Shown here: in pieces, positions 40,943 to 50,389 of the stretch
Layout: each line of letters begins with the position of its first letter
Numbering within the stretch: position 1 is the stretch's first letter
Assembly: GCF_001547995.1 (NCBI RefSeq)
Contig: NZ_AP014690.1
Location: forward strand, 2,043,001-2,107,000
Source: Asaia bogorensis NBRC 16594
GTDB lineage: Bacteria; Pseudomonadota; Alphaproteobacteria; Acetobacterales; Acetobacteraceae
Reading direction: 5' to 3'
DNA length: 64,000 bases
Made by a program: the position numbers and the translations under genes
Notes under the pieces: model-generated
The model's input: only the letters and a program-made list of their open reading frames with translations
Database searches by the model: none
What the model was told of the DNA's origin: nothing

Positions 40943-41069
40943 TTCTCGTTCCTGAGCGGGTCGGCCCTGCCAACCACGCCCAATTGTCAGTTACATGACA
41001 ACAGGTTTAACGTGTCCGCCTGCTTCTAGCAAAACTCTGTAGTCATGACCACTGCCCGACCGGTGGTGC

Positions 41070-42131
41070 TCAGGCGTCAGGCTTGCCGTCCTTCTTGGCC
41101 AGTCTGCGCAGAAAAGCGACATTGCGGAAGAACTCGCGGAAAGGCATGGCGGGACTGCCAATGACATCCGCACCTGCCTCGACATCTGACATCACACCAC
41201 ATTGTGCGCCGATACGGGCCTTTTCACCAATCTTGATATGCCCGATCAGACCAGCCTGAGCGGCAATCGTGACGAAATCACCGAGTTCTGTCGAACCGGA
41301 AATGCCAGCCTGCGATACCACGATACAGCAGCGACCAAGCTGCGCATTGTGGCCGATCTGGACAAGATTATCGATGCGCGTTCCCGCCCCGATTACCGTG
41401 TCGCGCATGGAACCACGGTCAATGGTCGAGTTCGCGCCAATCTCGACATCATGACCCAGAATGACGCGCCCCAGCTGTGGAACGGTCTCGAACCCGGCCG
41501 GTCCGACCGCAAAGCCGAAACCGTCCTGTCCAATACGCGCACCCGGATAGAGGGTGACACGATCATCGAGAATGGCATGAGACAGTGAGACATGCGCGCC
41601 GATGCGGCACGATGCGCCAATCACGACACCCTGCGCCACATCGGCGTGAGGACCGATGACGGTCCCTGCCCCGATCTGCACATTGGCGCCGATCGTCGCA
41701 AACGGGCCGATCTCAACGCCTTCTCCCAGAACAGCGCTTTCATCGACAAACGCTGTCGGATGTACGCCGGGACGCGATGGGGGCACCGGGTGGAAACGGG
41801 CGGCGATACGGGCCCAGGCGAGGTAAGGTGACTTGCTGACCAGCCCGACAACGCCCTCTGGAAGCTTGTCCTTGAACGCCGGAGCAAGAATGACGGCACC
41901 AGCCTTAGTTTCTGCCAGGAGCGGCAGATAGCGCCTGTTATCCAGAAAGCTCACTTCCTGCGCAGTGGCCGCCTGAAGAGGCGCCACACCACGCAACATG
42001 CGCTGACCCGCCTCACCCTGCCCCACGATCTCGGCATCCGCCCACTCGGCAAGCGACTGGATCGAGAACGGTCCCTGACGTCCGAAGAAGCGGGGATCGC
42101 CGGGGAGAGCGTCTGGCAGGGAAAGCGTCAT
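41070..42131 (-). CDS. lpxD: UDP-3-O-(3-hydroxyacyl)glucosamine N-acyltransferase
   Basis: A 353-residue third-step enzyme of lipid A synthesis. An N-terminal uridine-binding domain (about 20-115, with ISFLDNRRYLPLL-like QEVSFLDNRRY and the KSPYLAWARIAARF stretch) leads into a hexapeptide beta-helix (VHPTAFVDESAVLGEGVEIG and following). The catalytic His lies in VQIGHNAQLGRC. Length matches the family (about 340-350). 127 bases lie between it and fabZ, 6 bases between skp and it. Confidence 0.96.
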   Translation of the reverse strand: MTLSLPDALPGDPRFFGRQGPFSIQSLAEWADAEIVGQGEAGQRMLRGVAPLQAATAQEVSFLDNRRYLPLLAETKAGAVILAPAFKDKLPEGVVGLVSKSPYLAWARIAARFHPVPPSRPGVHPTAFVDESAVLGEGVEIGPFATIGANVQIGAGTVIGPHADVAQGVVIGASCRIGAHVSLSHAILDDRVTLYPGARIGQDGFGFAVGPAGFETVPQLGRVILGHDVEIGANSTIDRGSMRDTVIGAGTRIDNLVQIGHNAQLGRCCIVVSQAGISGSTELGDFVTIAAQAGLIGHIKIGEKARIGAQCGVMSDVEAGADVIGSPAMPFREFFRNVAFLRRLAKKDGKPDA

Positions 42132-42137
42132 GGCAAA

Positions 42138-43049
42138 TCAGTGCTTTCTGAGGATGGAGGCAGGAGCGGCTTGCGGCGCAGGAGCCGCCGGAGGTGCGGC
42201 GGGACCGGGGCCAACTTGCGAGTTCGTATCTTCATCCGCTGTGGTCGGCATCTTGCCCGACTTTGCCAGCACTTCAGGATCGACATCCTCAGCAGGAATG
42301 AAGACGTGCGGCAGCACCTTGTTCAGGACCTTGGCTGTCTCTTCCGTGATATCCTGACCATCGACATGCAGGGCGACCTGTTCGCTATGCAGAACGAGGT
42401 TCATGCTGTGGGATGCAGCCACCTGACGCACGATACGAACCAGCTCACGCTCGATCTGGTTCAGGGAAACATTGGCTGCTTCCTGAATGATCCGGGCGCG
42501 ATTGGCAAAATCACGCTGCGCCTTGGCGCGACGCTCCTGCAAATGACGCTCACGCAGCTGGATCTGCTCTGAAGTCAGCGTGCGCGCGCTTTCCTGCAGC
42601 TTCTGCTGCTCGGCACGCCAGCCAGCCTGCTCCTTCTGGGCGGCAGCGGCGAGCTTGTCGCGGCGCTCGCCCAGAACACGCTGCGCCTCGGCGGCCGCGC
42701 TGGAGAGACGCATGACAGTCGGAATGCTGATCACACCAAGCAGGGCGGCCGGCGGCGGTGCCGCCTTGGGCAGATCGGGCGAGTCCGGAATGGGGGGCTG
42801 CGGCAGAACGGGCGGCGTTTCCGGCTGCTGCATCGGTTCATCAGCATCCTGCGCCATAGGCTGCGCGACAGGAACGCGACGAACCGGATGCGGCGCGGCA
42901 GGAGCCGGCTGCTGGGCTGTCTTGGGAACGAACCAGCCACCATTGCCGGAGGCGTTCTGGGCAGATTGTGCCTGAGCCAGGCTCGGCAGGCTGACGGAAG
43001 CGAGCAGTACCGAAGCAGCCACGAAACGGGCTGCCGAGAAAATGGACAT
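42138..43049 (-). CDS. Skp/OmpH-family periplasmic chaperone, extended form
   Basis: A 303-residue protein. The signal peptide ends near LAQAQ (about 26). A Pro/Gln-rich segment (about 45-95) precedes the OmpH core (about 100-245): VISIPTVMRLSSAAAEAQRVL, then a long coiled-coil rich in Ala, Glu, Gln and Arg, and the closing strands NLVLHSEQVALHVDG that identify the family. A Pro/Ala-rich tail (about 270-303) follows. Ordinary Skp is about 160 residues, so both tails are additions. Located between bamA and lpxD, the classical skp position; it would hold outer-membrane proteins on their way to BamA. Confidence 0.88.
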   Translation of the reverse strand: MSIFSAARFVAASVLLASVSLPSLAQAQSAQNASGNGGWFVPKTAQQPAPAAPHPVRRVPVAQPMAQDADEPMQQPETPPVLPQPPIPDSPDLPKAAPPPAALLGVISIPTVMRLSSAAAEAQRVLGERRDKLAAAAQKEQAGWRAEQQKLQESARTLTSEQIQLRERHLQERRAKAQRDFANRARIIQEAANVSLNQIERELVRIVRQVAASHSMNLVLHSEQVALHVDGQDITEETAKVLNKVLPHVFIPAEDVDPEVLAKSGKMPTTADEDTNSQVGPGPAAPPAAPAPQAAPASILRKH

Positions 43050-43120
43050 GGAAACCTCTGTTCAAGACCGGGTGGCTATCGCCTTCTTGGCGGGCGATAG
43101 CGCAGAGCGGTAAGCGGAGA

Positions 43121-45553
43121 TCAGAATTGCTGCCCGAAGCCGAAACGGATCGGGTAGAGACGGTCGTTGCGCGACTTGCGGATCGGCACGGCGGCGTCGA
43201 TATTTACGAGGCCAAACGGGCTCTTCCAGGAAATACCAAGACCCGTGGTGACGCGCGGTGTGAGCGTGTTACCCGTGACAGGCGTGTATTTGGCCTGCGT
43301 CGGGTTGGTGTAGAGATTCTTCACGCGCAGCCCTGCAAGGCTACCGGCATCGACGAAGTAACGTCCGGAAATTCCGACATCCTCACCCATGGGCAGCGGG
43401 AAGTTGAGCTGGGCGGACGCCGTGTAGATGAAGCGACCACCGATCAGATCTTCCTGACCCGGTAGGGGGTTATCGATGCTTGTATGACCCGTACGCGGAC
43501 CGGCACCACCCTGCAGGAAGCCGCGCAGGTTTTCACCACCAAGATAGAAGTTGTCGATGATGCTGACATTGCTGCTCTTGGACCAGTCGCCCATATAGCC
43601 GACGCCGCCCTTGAACTGCAGGCCCCAGTCATGGTTACCGGTCACGGAATCGAGCGGCACATAATACTGGCCGTCGAACTTGGCGCGCAGATACTTCACG
43701 TCGCCACCCACACCGGCGAAATCGCCGCTCAGGTTCAGCACATAGCCCTTCCGCGGACGCATGCGGTTATCGCGACGGTCGTAGGTGAGCGTGGTGCTCA
43801 GCTGCGAGAGCAACGACCAGCCTGCCGAATCCTGCACATAATAGGACGGGACATACTGATAGCCGTAGGTCGCAATATCGCTCTGGCTGAAGATATTGCC
43901 GACGCGACGATCGATCAGCGAGTAGCTCCAAGATTGCGAGAGGTAGTTGTTATACGAATACCCCATGCGCAGCGTCATACCGTAACGGCCCTCTTTATAG
44001 GACTGATAGGTCTGATAGTTGTTCTCGATACCGAAGATATCGATACCAGCAACGATATTGCGGTTCAGGAAGTAGGGATCGGTCAGAGAGAGATCGACCT
44101 GCTTCTGATAATACGCAACCGTTCCGGAGATGCCGGCATCCATGCCCGTGCCAAGCAGGTTATGCTGCTTGACCGAGCCGTTACCGAGAATACCCACGTC
44201 GGTCGAGTAACCACCACCAAGCGAGAATTCACCGGTCGGCTTCTCAACCACATTGGCCGCAACGTTTACCTTGTCCGGTGCCGAACCCTGGGTCTGATCG
44301 ACGGAAACCGTACTGAAATAGCCGAGATCCTGAAGCGCAGCCTTTGAGTACTTGCGATCGAACGGGGTGTACGGGTCGCCCTCTGCCATGGGCAGCGCAC
44401 GACGGATGACCTTGTCCTTGGTCACCGTATTGCCGTTGATGTCGATGCGCTCGACATAGACATGTGGCCCTTCGTTCACATCGAACAGCAGATCGACAAT
44501 GCGCTTTTCAGGATTGCGGGCAATCTCGGAACGTACCATCGCAAACGGATGGCCTGTCGCCTGCAGACGCTCCTGCATACCCGTCACGTTGTTTTGGATG
44601 GCAGTGCCATCGTACCACTGATGCGGGAACAGATCGATGTACTGCTTGAGATCCTTCCCTTCGACGTGACGAAGGCTGGAACGCACATCCATCTTGCCAA
44701 TGCGGTAACGCGGCCCCTCATCCACCGTGAAGGTGATGATGAAGTTCTTGCGGTCAGGTGAGAGTTCACCCGTCGCATTGATCATGTGGAAATCGACATA
44801 ACCATTATGCAGATAGAAGCGACGCAGCAATTCGGCATCGTACTTCACACGCTCAGGGTTATACTCGTCCGATGAGGAGAAGAAGCGATACCACTCGGTC
44901 TCCTTGGACGAGATCACAGAGGCCAGACGGGCTTCACTGAACGCCTTGTTGCCGACGAACACGACCTTGTTGATCAGGGTCTGGCGCGCTTCGTTGATCT
45001 TGAAGATCACATCGACACGGTTATGCGACAGCTTGATGATCTGCGGCGTGACGGTCGCGCCGAAACGGGCCTTCGAGGCATAGAGATCGAGCAGCTTCTG
45101 ACGATCAGCCGCAGCCGCCTGCGAGGAGAACACGGCGCGCGGTCGCATGGCGATTTCCTTGCGCAGATCCTCGTCCTTAACCGCATGATTGCCCTCGAAG
45201 GCGATGCGATTGACAATAGGGTTCTCAATCAGGTCCACGGTCAGCGTGCCGCCCGTGCGACGCAGCGTCACGTCCTTGAACAGGCCGGTCGCATACAGCG
45301 TCTTGAGCGAACGATCGAGATCGTCCTGGTTGAAACGGTCACCGGGCTGCACCACCATATAGGACAGCACGGTGCTGGTTTCGATGCGGGTGTTACCCTT
45401 CACGTCGATCGCCTCGATCATCTGCCCATTGGCCTGCCGCGATGCGGCTGCCTGGTGATGCGAAGGACGGCGGGTTTTCTGAGCCTCGGCCTTCCCTGCC
45501 CAAACAGGGAGTATGCAGACCGAAGCAAGGAGAACGAGGCGTTTACCTGACAA
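43121..45553 (-). CDS. bamA: Outer-membrane protein assembly factor BamA
   Basis: An 810-residue Omp85 protein that inserts beta-barrels into the outer membrane. After a signal peptide (ending near KAEAQ) come five POTRA repeats (IEAIDVKGNTRIETSTVLSY is the first; the last includes VYVERIDINGNTVTKDKVIRR) and a 16-strand barrel ending in FGFGQQF with the terminal Phe. The barrel holds DRRDNRMRPRKGY, the conserved start of a family motif. The start is TTG at 45553 with AAGGA 9 bases upstream; no in-frame ATG is better placed. The essential BamD partner is not in the window. Confidence 0.97.
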   Translation of the reverse strand: MSGKRLVLLASVCILPVWAGKAEAQKTRRPSHHQAAASRQANGQMIEAIDVKGNTRIETSTVLSYMVVQPGDRFNQDDLDRSLKTLYATGLFKDVTLRRTGGTLTVDLIENPIVNRIAFEGNHAVKDEDLRKEIAMRPRAVFSSQAAAADRQKLLDLYASKARFGATVTPQIIKLSHNRVDVIFKINEARQTLINKVVFVGNKAFSEARLASVISSKETEWYRFFSSSDEYNPERVKYDAELLRRFYLHNGYVDFHMINATGELSPDRKNFIITFTVDEGPRYRIGKMDVRSSLRHVEGKDLKQYIDLFPHQWYDGTAIQNNVTGMQERLQATGHPFAMVRSEIARNPEKRIVDLLFDVNEGPHVYVERIDINGNTVTKDKVIRRALPMAEGDPYTPFDRKYSKAALQDLGYFSTVSVDQTQGSAPDKVNVAANVVEKPTGEFSLGGGYSTDVGILGNGSVKQHNLLGTGMDAGISGTVAYYQKQVDLSLTDPYFLNRNIVAGIDIFGIENNYQTYQSYKEGRYGMTLRMGYSYNNYLSQSWSYSLIDRRVGNIFSQSDIATYGYQYVPSYYVQDSAGWSLLSQLSTTLTYDRRDNRMRPRKGYVLNLSGDFAGVGGDVKYLRAKFDGQYYVPLDSVTGNHDWGLQFKGGVGYMGDWSKSSNVSIIDNFYLGGENLRGFLQGGAGPRTGHTSIDNPLPGQEDLIGGRFIYTASAQLNFPLPMGEDVGISGRYFVDAGSLAGLRVKNLYTNPTQAKYTPVTGNTLTPRVTTGLGISWKSPFGLVNIDAAVPIRKSRNDRLYPIRFGFGQQF

Positions 45554-45653
45554 GACGGACGTTCCTTAACTTCATCAACCCGACGTGAAGGTTTATTTCA
45601 GACAATTTAAATTTCCGCAACGAAGCGACTACTCCGCAGCTGGCCCACTTCAT

Positions 45654-45667
45654 CCGGACGTATCCGG
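45654..45667. repeat. Short palindrome in the rseP-bamA gap
   Basis: CCGGA-CGTA-TCCGG lies in the 194-base gap between rseP and bamA (read leftward). No T-run follows. The gap has an AT-rich stretch nearer bamA (about 45590-45615) that could carry a promoter, with no boxes I would defend. Confidence 0.25.
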
Positions 45668-45747
45668 TTTAGCCCCCCTGAGCAAGCGTCCTGCCACATG
45701 AAGTGTCGTAACACTCTGTGTCAGTGACAGGCACTTCCAGCGTTTTC

Positions 45748-46833
45748 CTAGCGAAACAGACCGAGATTCGATAGGTCGTTGAAGGTAGAAAACAGGAACA
45801 GCGCAGCAATGATGGCGAACCCGGCCTGGTAGCTGATTTCCTGCACCTTGCGTGAGACAGGTTTCCCCCGCACAGCCTCAGCCGCATAGAAGACGAGCCG
45901 CCCACCGTCGAGCAGTGGGATGGGAAAGAGATTGATCAGGCCCAGATTGATGGACAAAAGCGCCATGAAAGACAGGATGCTGGCAAAGCCGTAATGGGCC
46001 ACCTGCCCTGAGAGCTGAGCAATCCGGATCGTCCCACCAAGCTCTCGCGCACTGCGATGACCCGTAATGATCTGCCAGACGCCCTGTAATGTCTGTACCG
46101 AGACCAGCCATGTTTCATGCAGCCCTGCCGTAACAGCGCTTGCAAAACCCATCGGCTTGCCAGGCACCAACTGTGCCATGATGCCGATGCTGCCCGTGTC
46201 CGGGGCACCCAGCTTGCCCGGAACGCGGTCCAGGGTGATGGGAAGGCTGAGGTCCTGGTCACCGCGATGAATCCCGAGCGTCGTGCTCTCGCCCGGCATC
46301 TTCACAGCATGCGCCTGGATATCGGCAAAATTGAACACATCCAGCGATCCCAGCCGGGTAATCACGTCACCCCTCTGCAATCCGGCCTTTTCCGCGGCGC
46401 TATGCGGCACAACCTGCGAGACTTCGTTCTTCAACTCGGGTTTGCCGACCGAGATATAGAGCACCGTAAAAAGCAGGATCGCGAAAACAAAGTTGAATAC
46501 CGGGCCCATGACGATCACCAGCATGCGCGAGCCGACTGGTTTGTCGTGGAACGTCTGACCTGGGACCCACGCCGCCTTTTGCTCAGGCGTTGCATCCTCG
46601 GGGTCTTCAAACCCATGCGGCTTGACGAAACCACCAAGTGGAATGGCCGAGATACGCCATTCCGTGCCCGTGCGGTCATGCCAGCGATAAAGCGCAGGCC
46701 CGAAGCCGATCGAGAACGTATCGACCTTTACACCGCGCCAGCGCGCGGCGAGGTAATGCCCCATCTCGTGAACGAAAACGAGCACCCCCAGGATGAGGGC
46801 GAAAGCAAGAATCGTCACCGCGAATTCATGCAT
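45748..46833 (-). CDS. rseP: Site-2 zinc metalloprotease RseP
   Basis: A 361-residue intramembrane protease. HExxH is at 22-26 (VFVHEMGHYLAARW), the PDZ domain (about 120-205) contains SAAEKAGLQRGDVITRLG, and the third motif is NLFPIPLLDGGRLVF. Four transmembrane segments fit. It cleaves anti-sigma factors and remnant signal peptides (family knowledge). The ATG at 46833 (MHEF) gives an 8-base overlap with dxr; the frame open to 46848 adds five residues. E. coli RseP has two PDZ domains (about 450 residues); the single-PDZ form is common outside the gamma group. Confidence 0.95.
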   Translation of the reverse strand: MHEFAVTILAFALILGVLVFVHEMGHYLAARWRGVKVDTFSIGFGPALYRWHDRTGTEWRISAIPLGGFVKPHGFEDPEDATPEQKAAWVPGQTFHDKPVGSRMLVIVMGPVFNFVFAILLFTVLYISVGKPELKNEVSQVVPHSAAEKAGLQRGDVITRLGSLDVFNFADIQAHAVKMPGESTTLGIHRGDQDLSLPITLDRVPGKLGAPDTGSIGIMAQLVPGKPMGFASAVTAGLHETWLVSVQTLQGVWQIITGHRSARELGGTIRIAQLSGQVAHYGFASILSFMALLSINLGLINLFPIPLLDGGRLVFYAAEAVRGKPVSRKVQEISYQAGFAIIAALFLFSTFNDLSNLGLFR

Positions 46834-48028
46834 GGAGCGTCTCCGCACCGTTCAGGGAATTGCTGCGCTCGCGCGATACGAAGGCCTCGGCTACGCGACG
46901 GGCTTCTGCATCCCAGTGCAGCACCTCATCAAGGGTATCGAGCTTGGGAGCCCCAAGCTTTTCCATGGCATAGGCTATCGTGTCCCCGATCCCGAGGAAC
47001 CCGATACGACGGCCGAGGAAGGCCTCGACGGCGATTTCATTAGCCGCAGAGAAAATGGTGGGGGAGGCTGCCCCGGCACAAAGGGCCTCACGGGCCAGAC
47101 GCAGTGCGGGGAAACGCACCTCGTCTGGCGCTTCGAAATCCAGACGGGCAAGCGCCGCCAGATCGAGACGCGGCGCGTTGGTCTGCATACGGTCGGGCCA
47201 GGCCAGGGTGTTGGCGATGGGCACGCGCATATCGGGCGCACCGAGCTGCGCAATAAGGCTGCCGTCGCGGAACTGCACCATGCCATGAACAGCTGATTGG
47301 GGATGAACCAGCACGTCGATCTGTTCGTTGCTCAGGCCGAAGATGCGGGCGGCCTCGATCACTTCGAGTCCCTTATTGGCCATCGAGGCAGAGTCGATCG
47401 TAATCTTGGCGCCCATGCTCCATGTCGGATGCTTGAGCGCATGTTCCGGTGTGGCGGCACGCATGGTTTCAATCGAGGCACAACGGAACGGCCCGCCGGA
47501 CGCGGTCAGCACGATCTTCTCGACGCTCTCGATCGGACTGCCCGTCAGACTCTGGAAAATGGCGTTATGTTCGGAATCAACAGGAAGAAGGGTCGCCCCT
47601 GCTGCGGCAACCGCACGCAGCATGACGTCACCGGCACTGACGAGCGCCTCCTTGTTGGCGAGCGCGATAGCGCGGCCATTCCGTGTCGCTGCGAGGGTTG
47701 GCTCAAGCCCTGCGGCCCCGGTAATGGCGGCCATCGTCCAGTCGGCCTCCATGGCAGCGGCTTCGATGACCGCCTTGCGTCCACCCGCCGCTTGGACACC
47801 GCTCCCTTTCAACCGGTCGCGCAGTTCCTCCAGCAGGGATTCGTCGTTGATGACGGCAATGTCCGCATGCAGGGCGATTGCCTGCTCTGCCAGCAAGGCA
47901 ACATTGCGCCCACCAACAAGGGCCCGGATCTGGAAACGTGCCGGTTCTGCCAGCAGGAGATCGATCGTCGAGCAGCCGATACTGCCAGTACTACCGAGAA
48001 CGGTGATGCTGCGTGGTGAGACGGTCAT
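46826..48028 (-). CDS. dxr: 1-deoxy-D-xylulose 5-phosphate reductoisomerase
   Basis: A 400-residue NADPH enzyme of the MEP isoprenoid pathway. The nucleotide loop is ITVLGSTGSIGCSTIDLL, the metal-binding acid is in PVDSEHNAIFQSL, and NKGLEVIEA and VHPQSAVHGMVQF are substrate-site motifs. All are intact. Flanked by cdsA and rseP in the usual uppS-cdsA-dxr-rseP order, linking isoprenoid supply with undecaprenyl phosphate synthesis by UppS. Confidence 0.97.
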   Translation of the reverse strand: MTVSPRSITVLGSTGSIGCSTIDLLLAEPARFQIRALVGGRNVALLAEQAIALHADIAVINDESLLEELRDRLKGSGVQAAGGRKAVIEAAAMEADWTMAAITGAAGLEPTLAATRNGRAIALANKEALVSAGDVMLRAVAAAGATLLPVDSEHNAIFQSLTGSPIESVEKIVLTASGGPFRCASIETMRAATPEHALKHPTWSMGAKITIDSASMANKGLEVIEAARIFGLSNEQIDVLVHPQSAVHGMVQFRDGSLIAQLGAPDMRVPIANTLAWPDRMQTNAPRLDLAALARLDFEAPDEVRFPALRLAREALCAGAASPTIFSAANEIAVEAFLGRRIGFLGIGDTIAYAMEKLGAPKLDTLDEVLHWDAEARRVAEAFVSRERSNSLNGAETLHA

Positions 48029-48047
48029 GATCCCAGGATACTCCAGA

Positions 48048-48914
48048 TCAATGCGATGAAGCAGAAGATGAAACGAGGTAATGTGTCAAAGCCACGATCA
48101 CATCATGGGGCGTGGCATCCCAGAAAATATGTGTGGGCACGCACAGGGAAAGCAGCGCTGCAAGAGGCGCGGCAGCAAGAAGCCCGTCAAACCTGTCAAG
48201 CAAACCGCCGTGACCGGGAATAAGCTTGCCGGAGTCCTTGATCCCGACCCGACGTTTGGCCGCACTTTCGGCAAGGTCGCCGGATTGCGAGGCACAGCCG
48301 AGCACCATGCCCCACAGGAGCCCACCCAGAGGTGAGCCGAGACCAGAGAAAAACGCTGTTGTCATGCCCGCTATACCGGCCGCCACCAGGCCACCAACCG
48401 CGCCAGAACGGGTCTTACCAGGAGAAATGCGCGGCGCGAGCTTCGCCCCGCCGAAAACACGTCCCGCGAGATAGGCGCCGCTATCACTGGCGATAACGAC
48501 CACCACAACAAAAAGCACAAGTACAGCGCCGTGCGAAGGCTCTCTCAGCCAGAAGAGGGAGAGCCCCCCCAATGCTGCCACAGCAACGCAGGCCCACTGG
48601 GCAGCGCCGAAGATACCCGCCGCGAACACAAGAGCAAAGGCAACGCGCCACTCGCCCCTCATGGCAGCGAGCAGTGCCGCCAACGGCCAGGCGAGGAGCA
48701 GCCAGCCGCGCCAGTGCAAGGCACCGCGCCCCCATCGCAGCCCCGCCATTGCCATAGCCTCATAAACCAGCCCGAGGCTGACAAGCAGGATCATGGCCCG
48801 ATAGGCCAGCCCGCCCATGAGGATACAGAATACCGCCACAGGAACGATGATAGCTGCTGAAATGAGGCGCAGGCGCAGATCAGACCAGCGCTGGGCGGCA
48901 CTTTGCTGACTCAC
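48048..48914 (-). CDS. cdsA: Phosphatidate cytidylyltransferase
   Basis: A 288-residue multi-helix membrane enzyme making CDP-diacylglycerol. The CTP/phosphatidate signature is DSGAYLAGRVFGGAKLAPRISPGKTRSG in family form (here DSGAYLAGRVFGG then ISPGKTRSG), followed by the C-terminal KRRVGIKDSGKLIPGHGGLLDR with the conserved Asp/Lys set (short stretches KDSGKLIPGHGGLLDR). About seven hydrophobic segments. GTG start at 48914 overlaps the uppS stop (GTGA). Product feeds phosphatidylglycerol and other phospholipids. Confidence 0.95.
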   Translation of the reverse strand: MSQQSAAQRWSDLRLRLISAAIIVPVAVFCILMGGLAYRAMILLVSLGLVYEAMAMAGLRWGRGALHWRGWLLLAWPLAALLAAMRGEWRVAFALVFAAGIFGAAQWACVAVAALGGLSLFWLREPSHGAVLVLFVVVVVIASDSGAYLAGRVFGGAKLAPRISPGKTRSGAVGGLVAAGIAGMTTAFFSGLGSPLGGLLWGMVLGCASQSGDLAESAAKRRVGIKDSGKLIPGHGGLLDRFDGLLAAAPLAALLSLCVPTHIFWDATPHDVIVALTHYLVSSSASSH

Positions 48915-49687
48915 AGGGCGCCATCCGGTGCGAGGCGTCTGCCGAAGCGGCGCTCGCGTCGAGAGAAATCGCTCATGAGGCCAGCGAAATGATCCTCATT
49001 GAAATCCGGCCACATCACATCCAGAAATGCGAGTTCGGCATAGGCCGACTCCCAGAGCAGAAAATTGGAGAGCCGTCTCTCACCACTGGTTCGCACGATC
49101 AGGTCCGGATCGGGAAAAGGAGAGGTCTGAAGAAAATCGCCGAAAGCAGCCTCGCTCAAGCCATCCAGGTCAATTTCACCACGCGAGGCAGCGATAGCCA
49201 TTTTTTTCGCCGCGCTCAGCATGTCGTGACGTGCGCCATACGACAGCGCAAGGATCATGGTCAGACGGGTATTTCGCGCTGTGAGCGTGCGTGCACGATC
49301 AATCTCGGCCCGCAACCCGGAGTCGAAACGGGTCAGGTCACCGATGAAATCGAGCCGGACATTCTGCTCGTGTAGTTCCGCAACCTTGTGCCGAAGATAG
49401 AAACGCAAAAGCGACGTTAGGTCCGAAACCTCCTCGCTGGTACGATTCCAGTTCTCCGACGAGAAGGCATAAAGCGTCAGATAACGCACGCCAGCAGTGA
49501 TGGCCGCCCTGACACAGCGCCTGACGGCCTCTGCGCCTGCACGATGACCGGCCATGACAGGCTTGCCGCGCGCACGCGCCCAACGCCCGTTACCATCCAT
49601 GATGACGGCCACGTGGCGAGGCACTGTCGCCGGGTCCAGCACTGTCGCCGGGGTGGTATGAGCGCGTGAGGAGGACACAGCCTTCAA
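48911..49687 (-). CDS. uppS: Undecaprenyl diphosphate synthase
   Basis: A 258-residue cis-prenyltransferase giving the C55 lipid carrier for peptidoglycan and LPS. MDGNGRWA with catalytic Asp31, the GHRAGAEAVRR loop, YLTLYAFSSENWNR and the C-terminal DPDLIVRTSGERRLSNFLLW region identify it. Start TTG at 49687 follows the frr stop with no gap and has AGCAGG upstream; an in-frame GTG at 49678 is the alternative. N-terminal 20 residues are not conserved. Confidence 0.96.
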   Translation of the reverse strand: MKAVSSSRAHTTPATVLDPATVPRHVAVIMDGNGRWARARGKPVMAGHRAGAEAVRRCVRAAITAGVRYLTLYAFSSENWNRTSEEVSDLTSLLRFYLRHKVAELHEQNVRLDFIGDLTRFDSGLRAEIDRARTLTARNTRLTMILALSYGARHDMLSAAKKMAIAASRGEIDLDGLSEAAFGDFLQTSPFPDPDLIVRTSGERRLSNFLLWESAYAELAFLDVMWPDFNEDHFAGLMSDFSRRERRFGRRLAPDGAL

Positions 49688-50254
49688 TCAGACCTGCTTG
49701 ATCTCGCGTTCCTTGTCCGCCAGCATATCATCAACTTTCTTGATGTACTGATCAGTCAGCTTCTGCACGCCATCAGACCACACCTTCATGTCGTCCTGGC
49801 TGATTTCGCTCTTCTTTTCATGCGTCTTGATCTGGTCCATGCCATCGCGGCGCACATTGCGCACGGCAATCTTGCCGTTTTCGGCATAACGCCCCGCAGC
49901 GCGGGCCAGCTCGGTACGACGCTCTTCCGTCAGCTGGGGAATCGGCACGCGCACGGTCTGTCCATCCGCCGCCGGGTTGAGGCCGAGACCCGCATCACGG
50001 ATGGCGCGCTCAACGGCACCTACGAGACCGCGATCCCAGACCGAGACCGTCAGCATGCGTGCTTCGGGAACGGCAATCGAGCCTACCTGCGAGAGCGGCA
50101 CTTCACTGCCATAAGCCTCCACGCGAACCGGCTCCAGCAGGTTCGGGCTGGCGCGGCCCGAGCGCAGGCCAGACAGATCGCGACGCAGGCTTTCGAGGGC
50201 GCCATCCATACGGCGCGTCAGATCGTCAAGCAGATCGTTCAGTTCGGCAGGCAT
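49688..50254 (-). CDS. frr: Ribosome recycling factor
   Basis: A 188-residue factor that splits ribosomes after termination with EF-G. Three-helix-bundle motifs: [20 protein letters not shown], then RMLTVSVWD and [16 protein letters not shown]. The ATG at 50254 was chosen over an upstream TTG at 50269 because AAGGAGA lies 6 bases before it and inside the longer version. Length equals the norm (185). Between pyrH and uppS, the conserved order. Confidence 0.97.
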   Translation of the reverse strand: MPAELNDLLDDLTRRMDGALESLRRDLSGLRSGRASPNLLEPVRVEAYGSEVPLSQVGSIAVPEARMLTVSVWDRGLVGAVERAIRDAGLGLNPAADGQTVRVPIPQLTEERRTELARAAGRYAENGKIAVRNVRRDGMDQIKTHEKKSEISQDDMKVWSDGVQKLTDQYIKKVDDMLADKEREIKQV

Positions 50255-50389
50255 TGGTCTCTCCTTCAATACGGTTCAGGCGTCCGGACCGGGGAAGTGT
50301 CCCTTGGGTGGCGGTATGGCATTGCCGGGTTATCCCGAAGGCCATGAGCCCTCGCGAGATCCCCCGGAACACCCGGCAGATGGCCTTGC

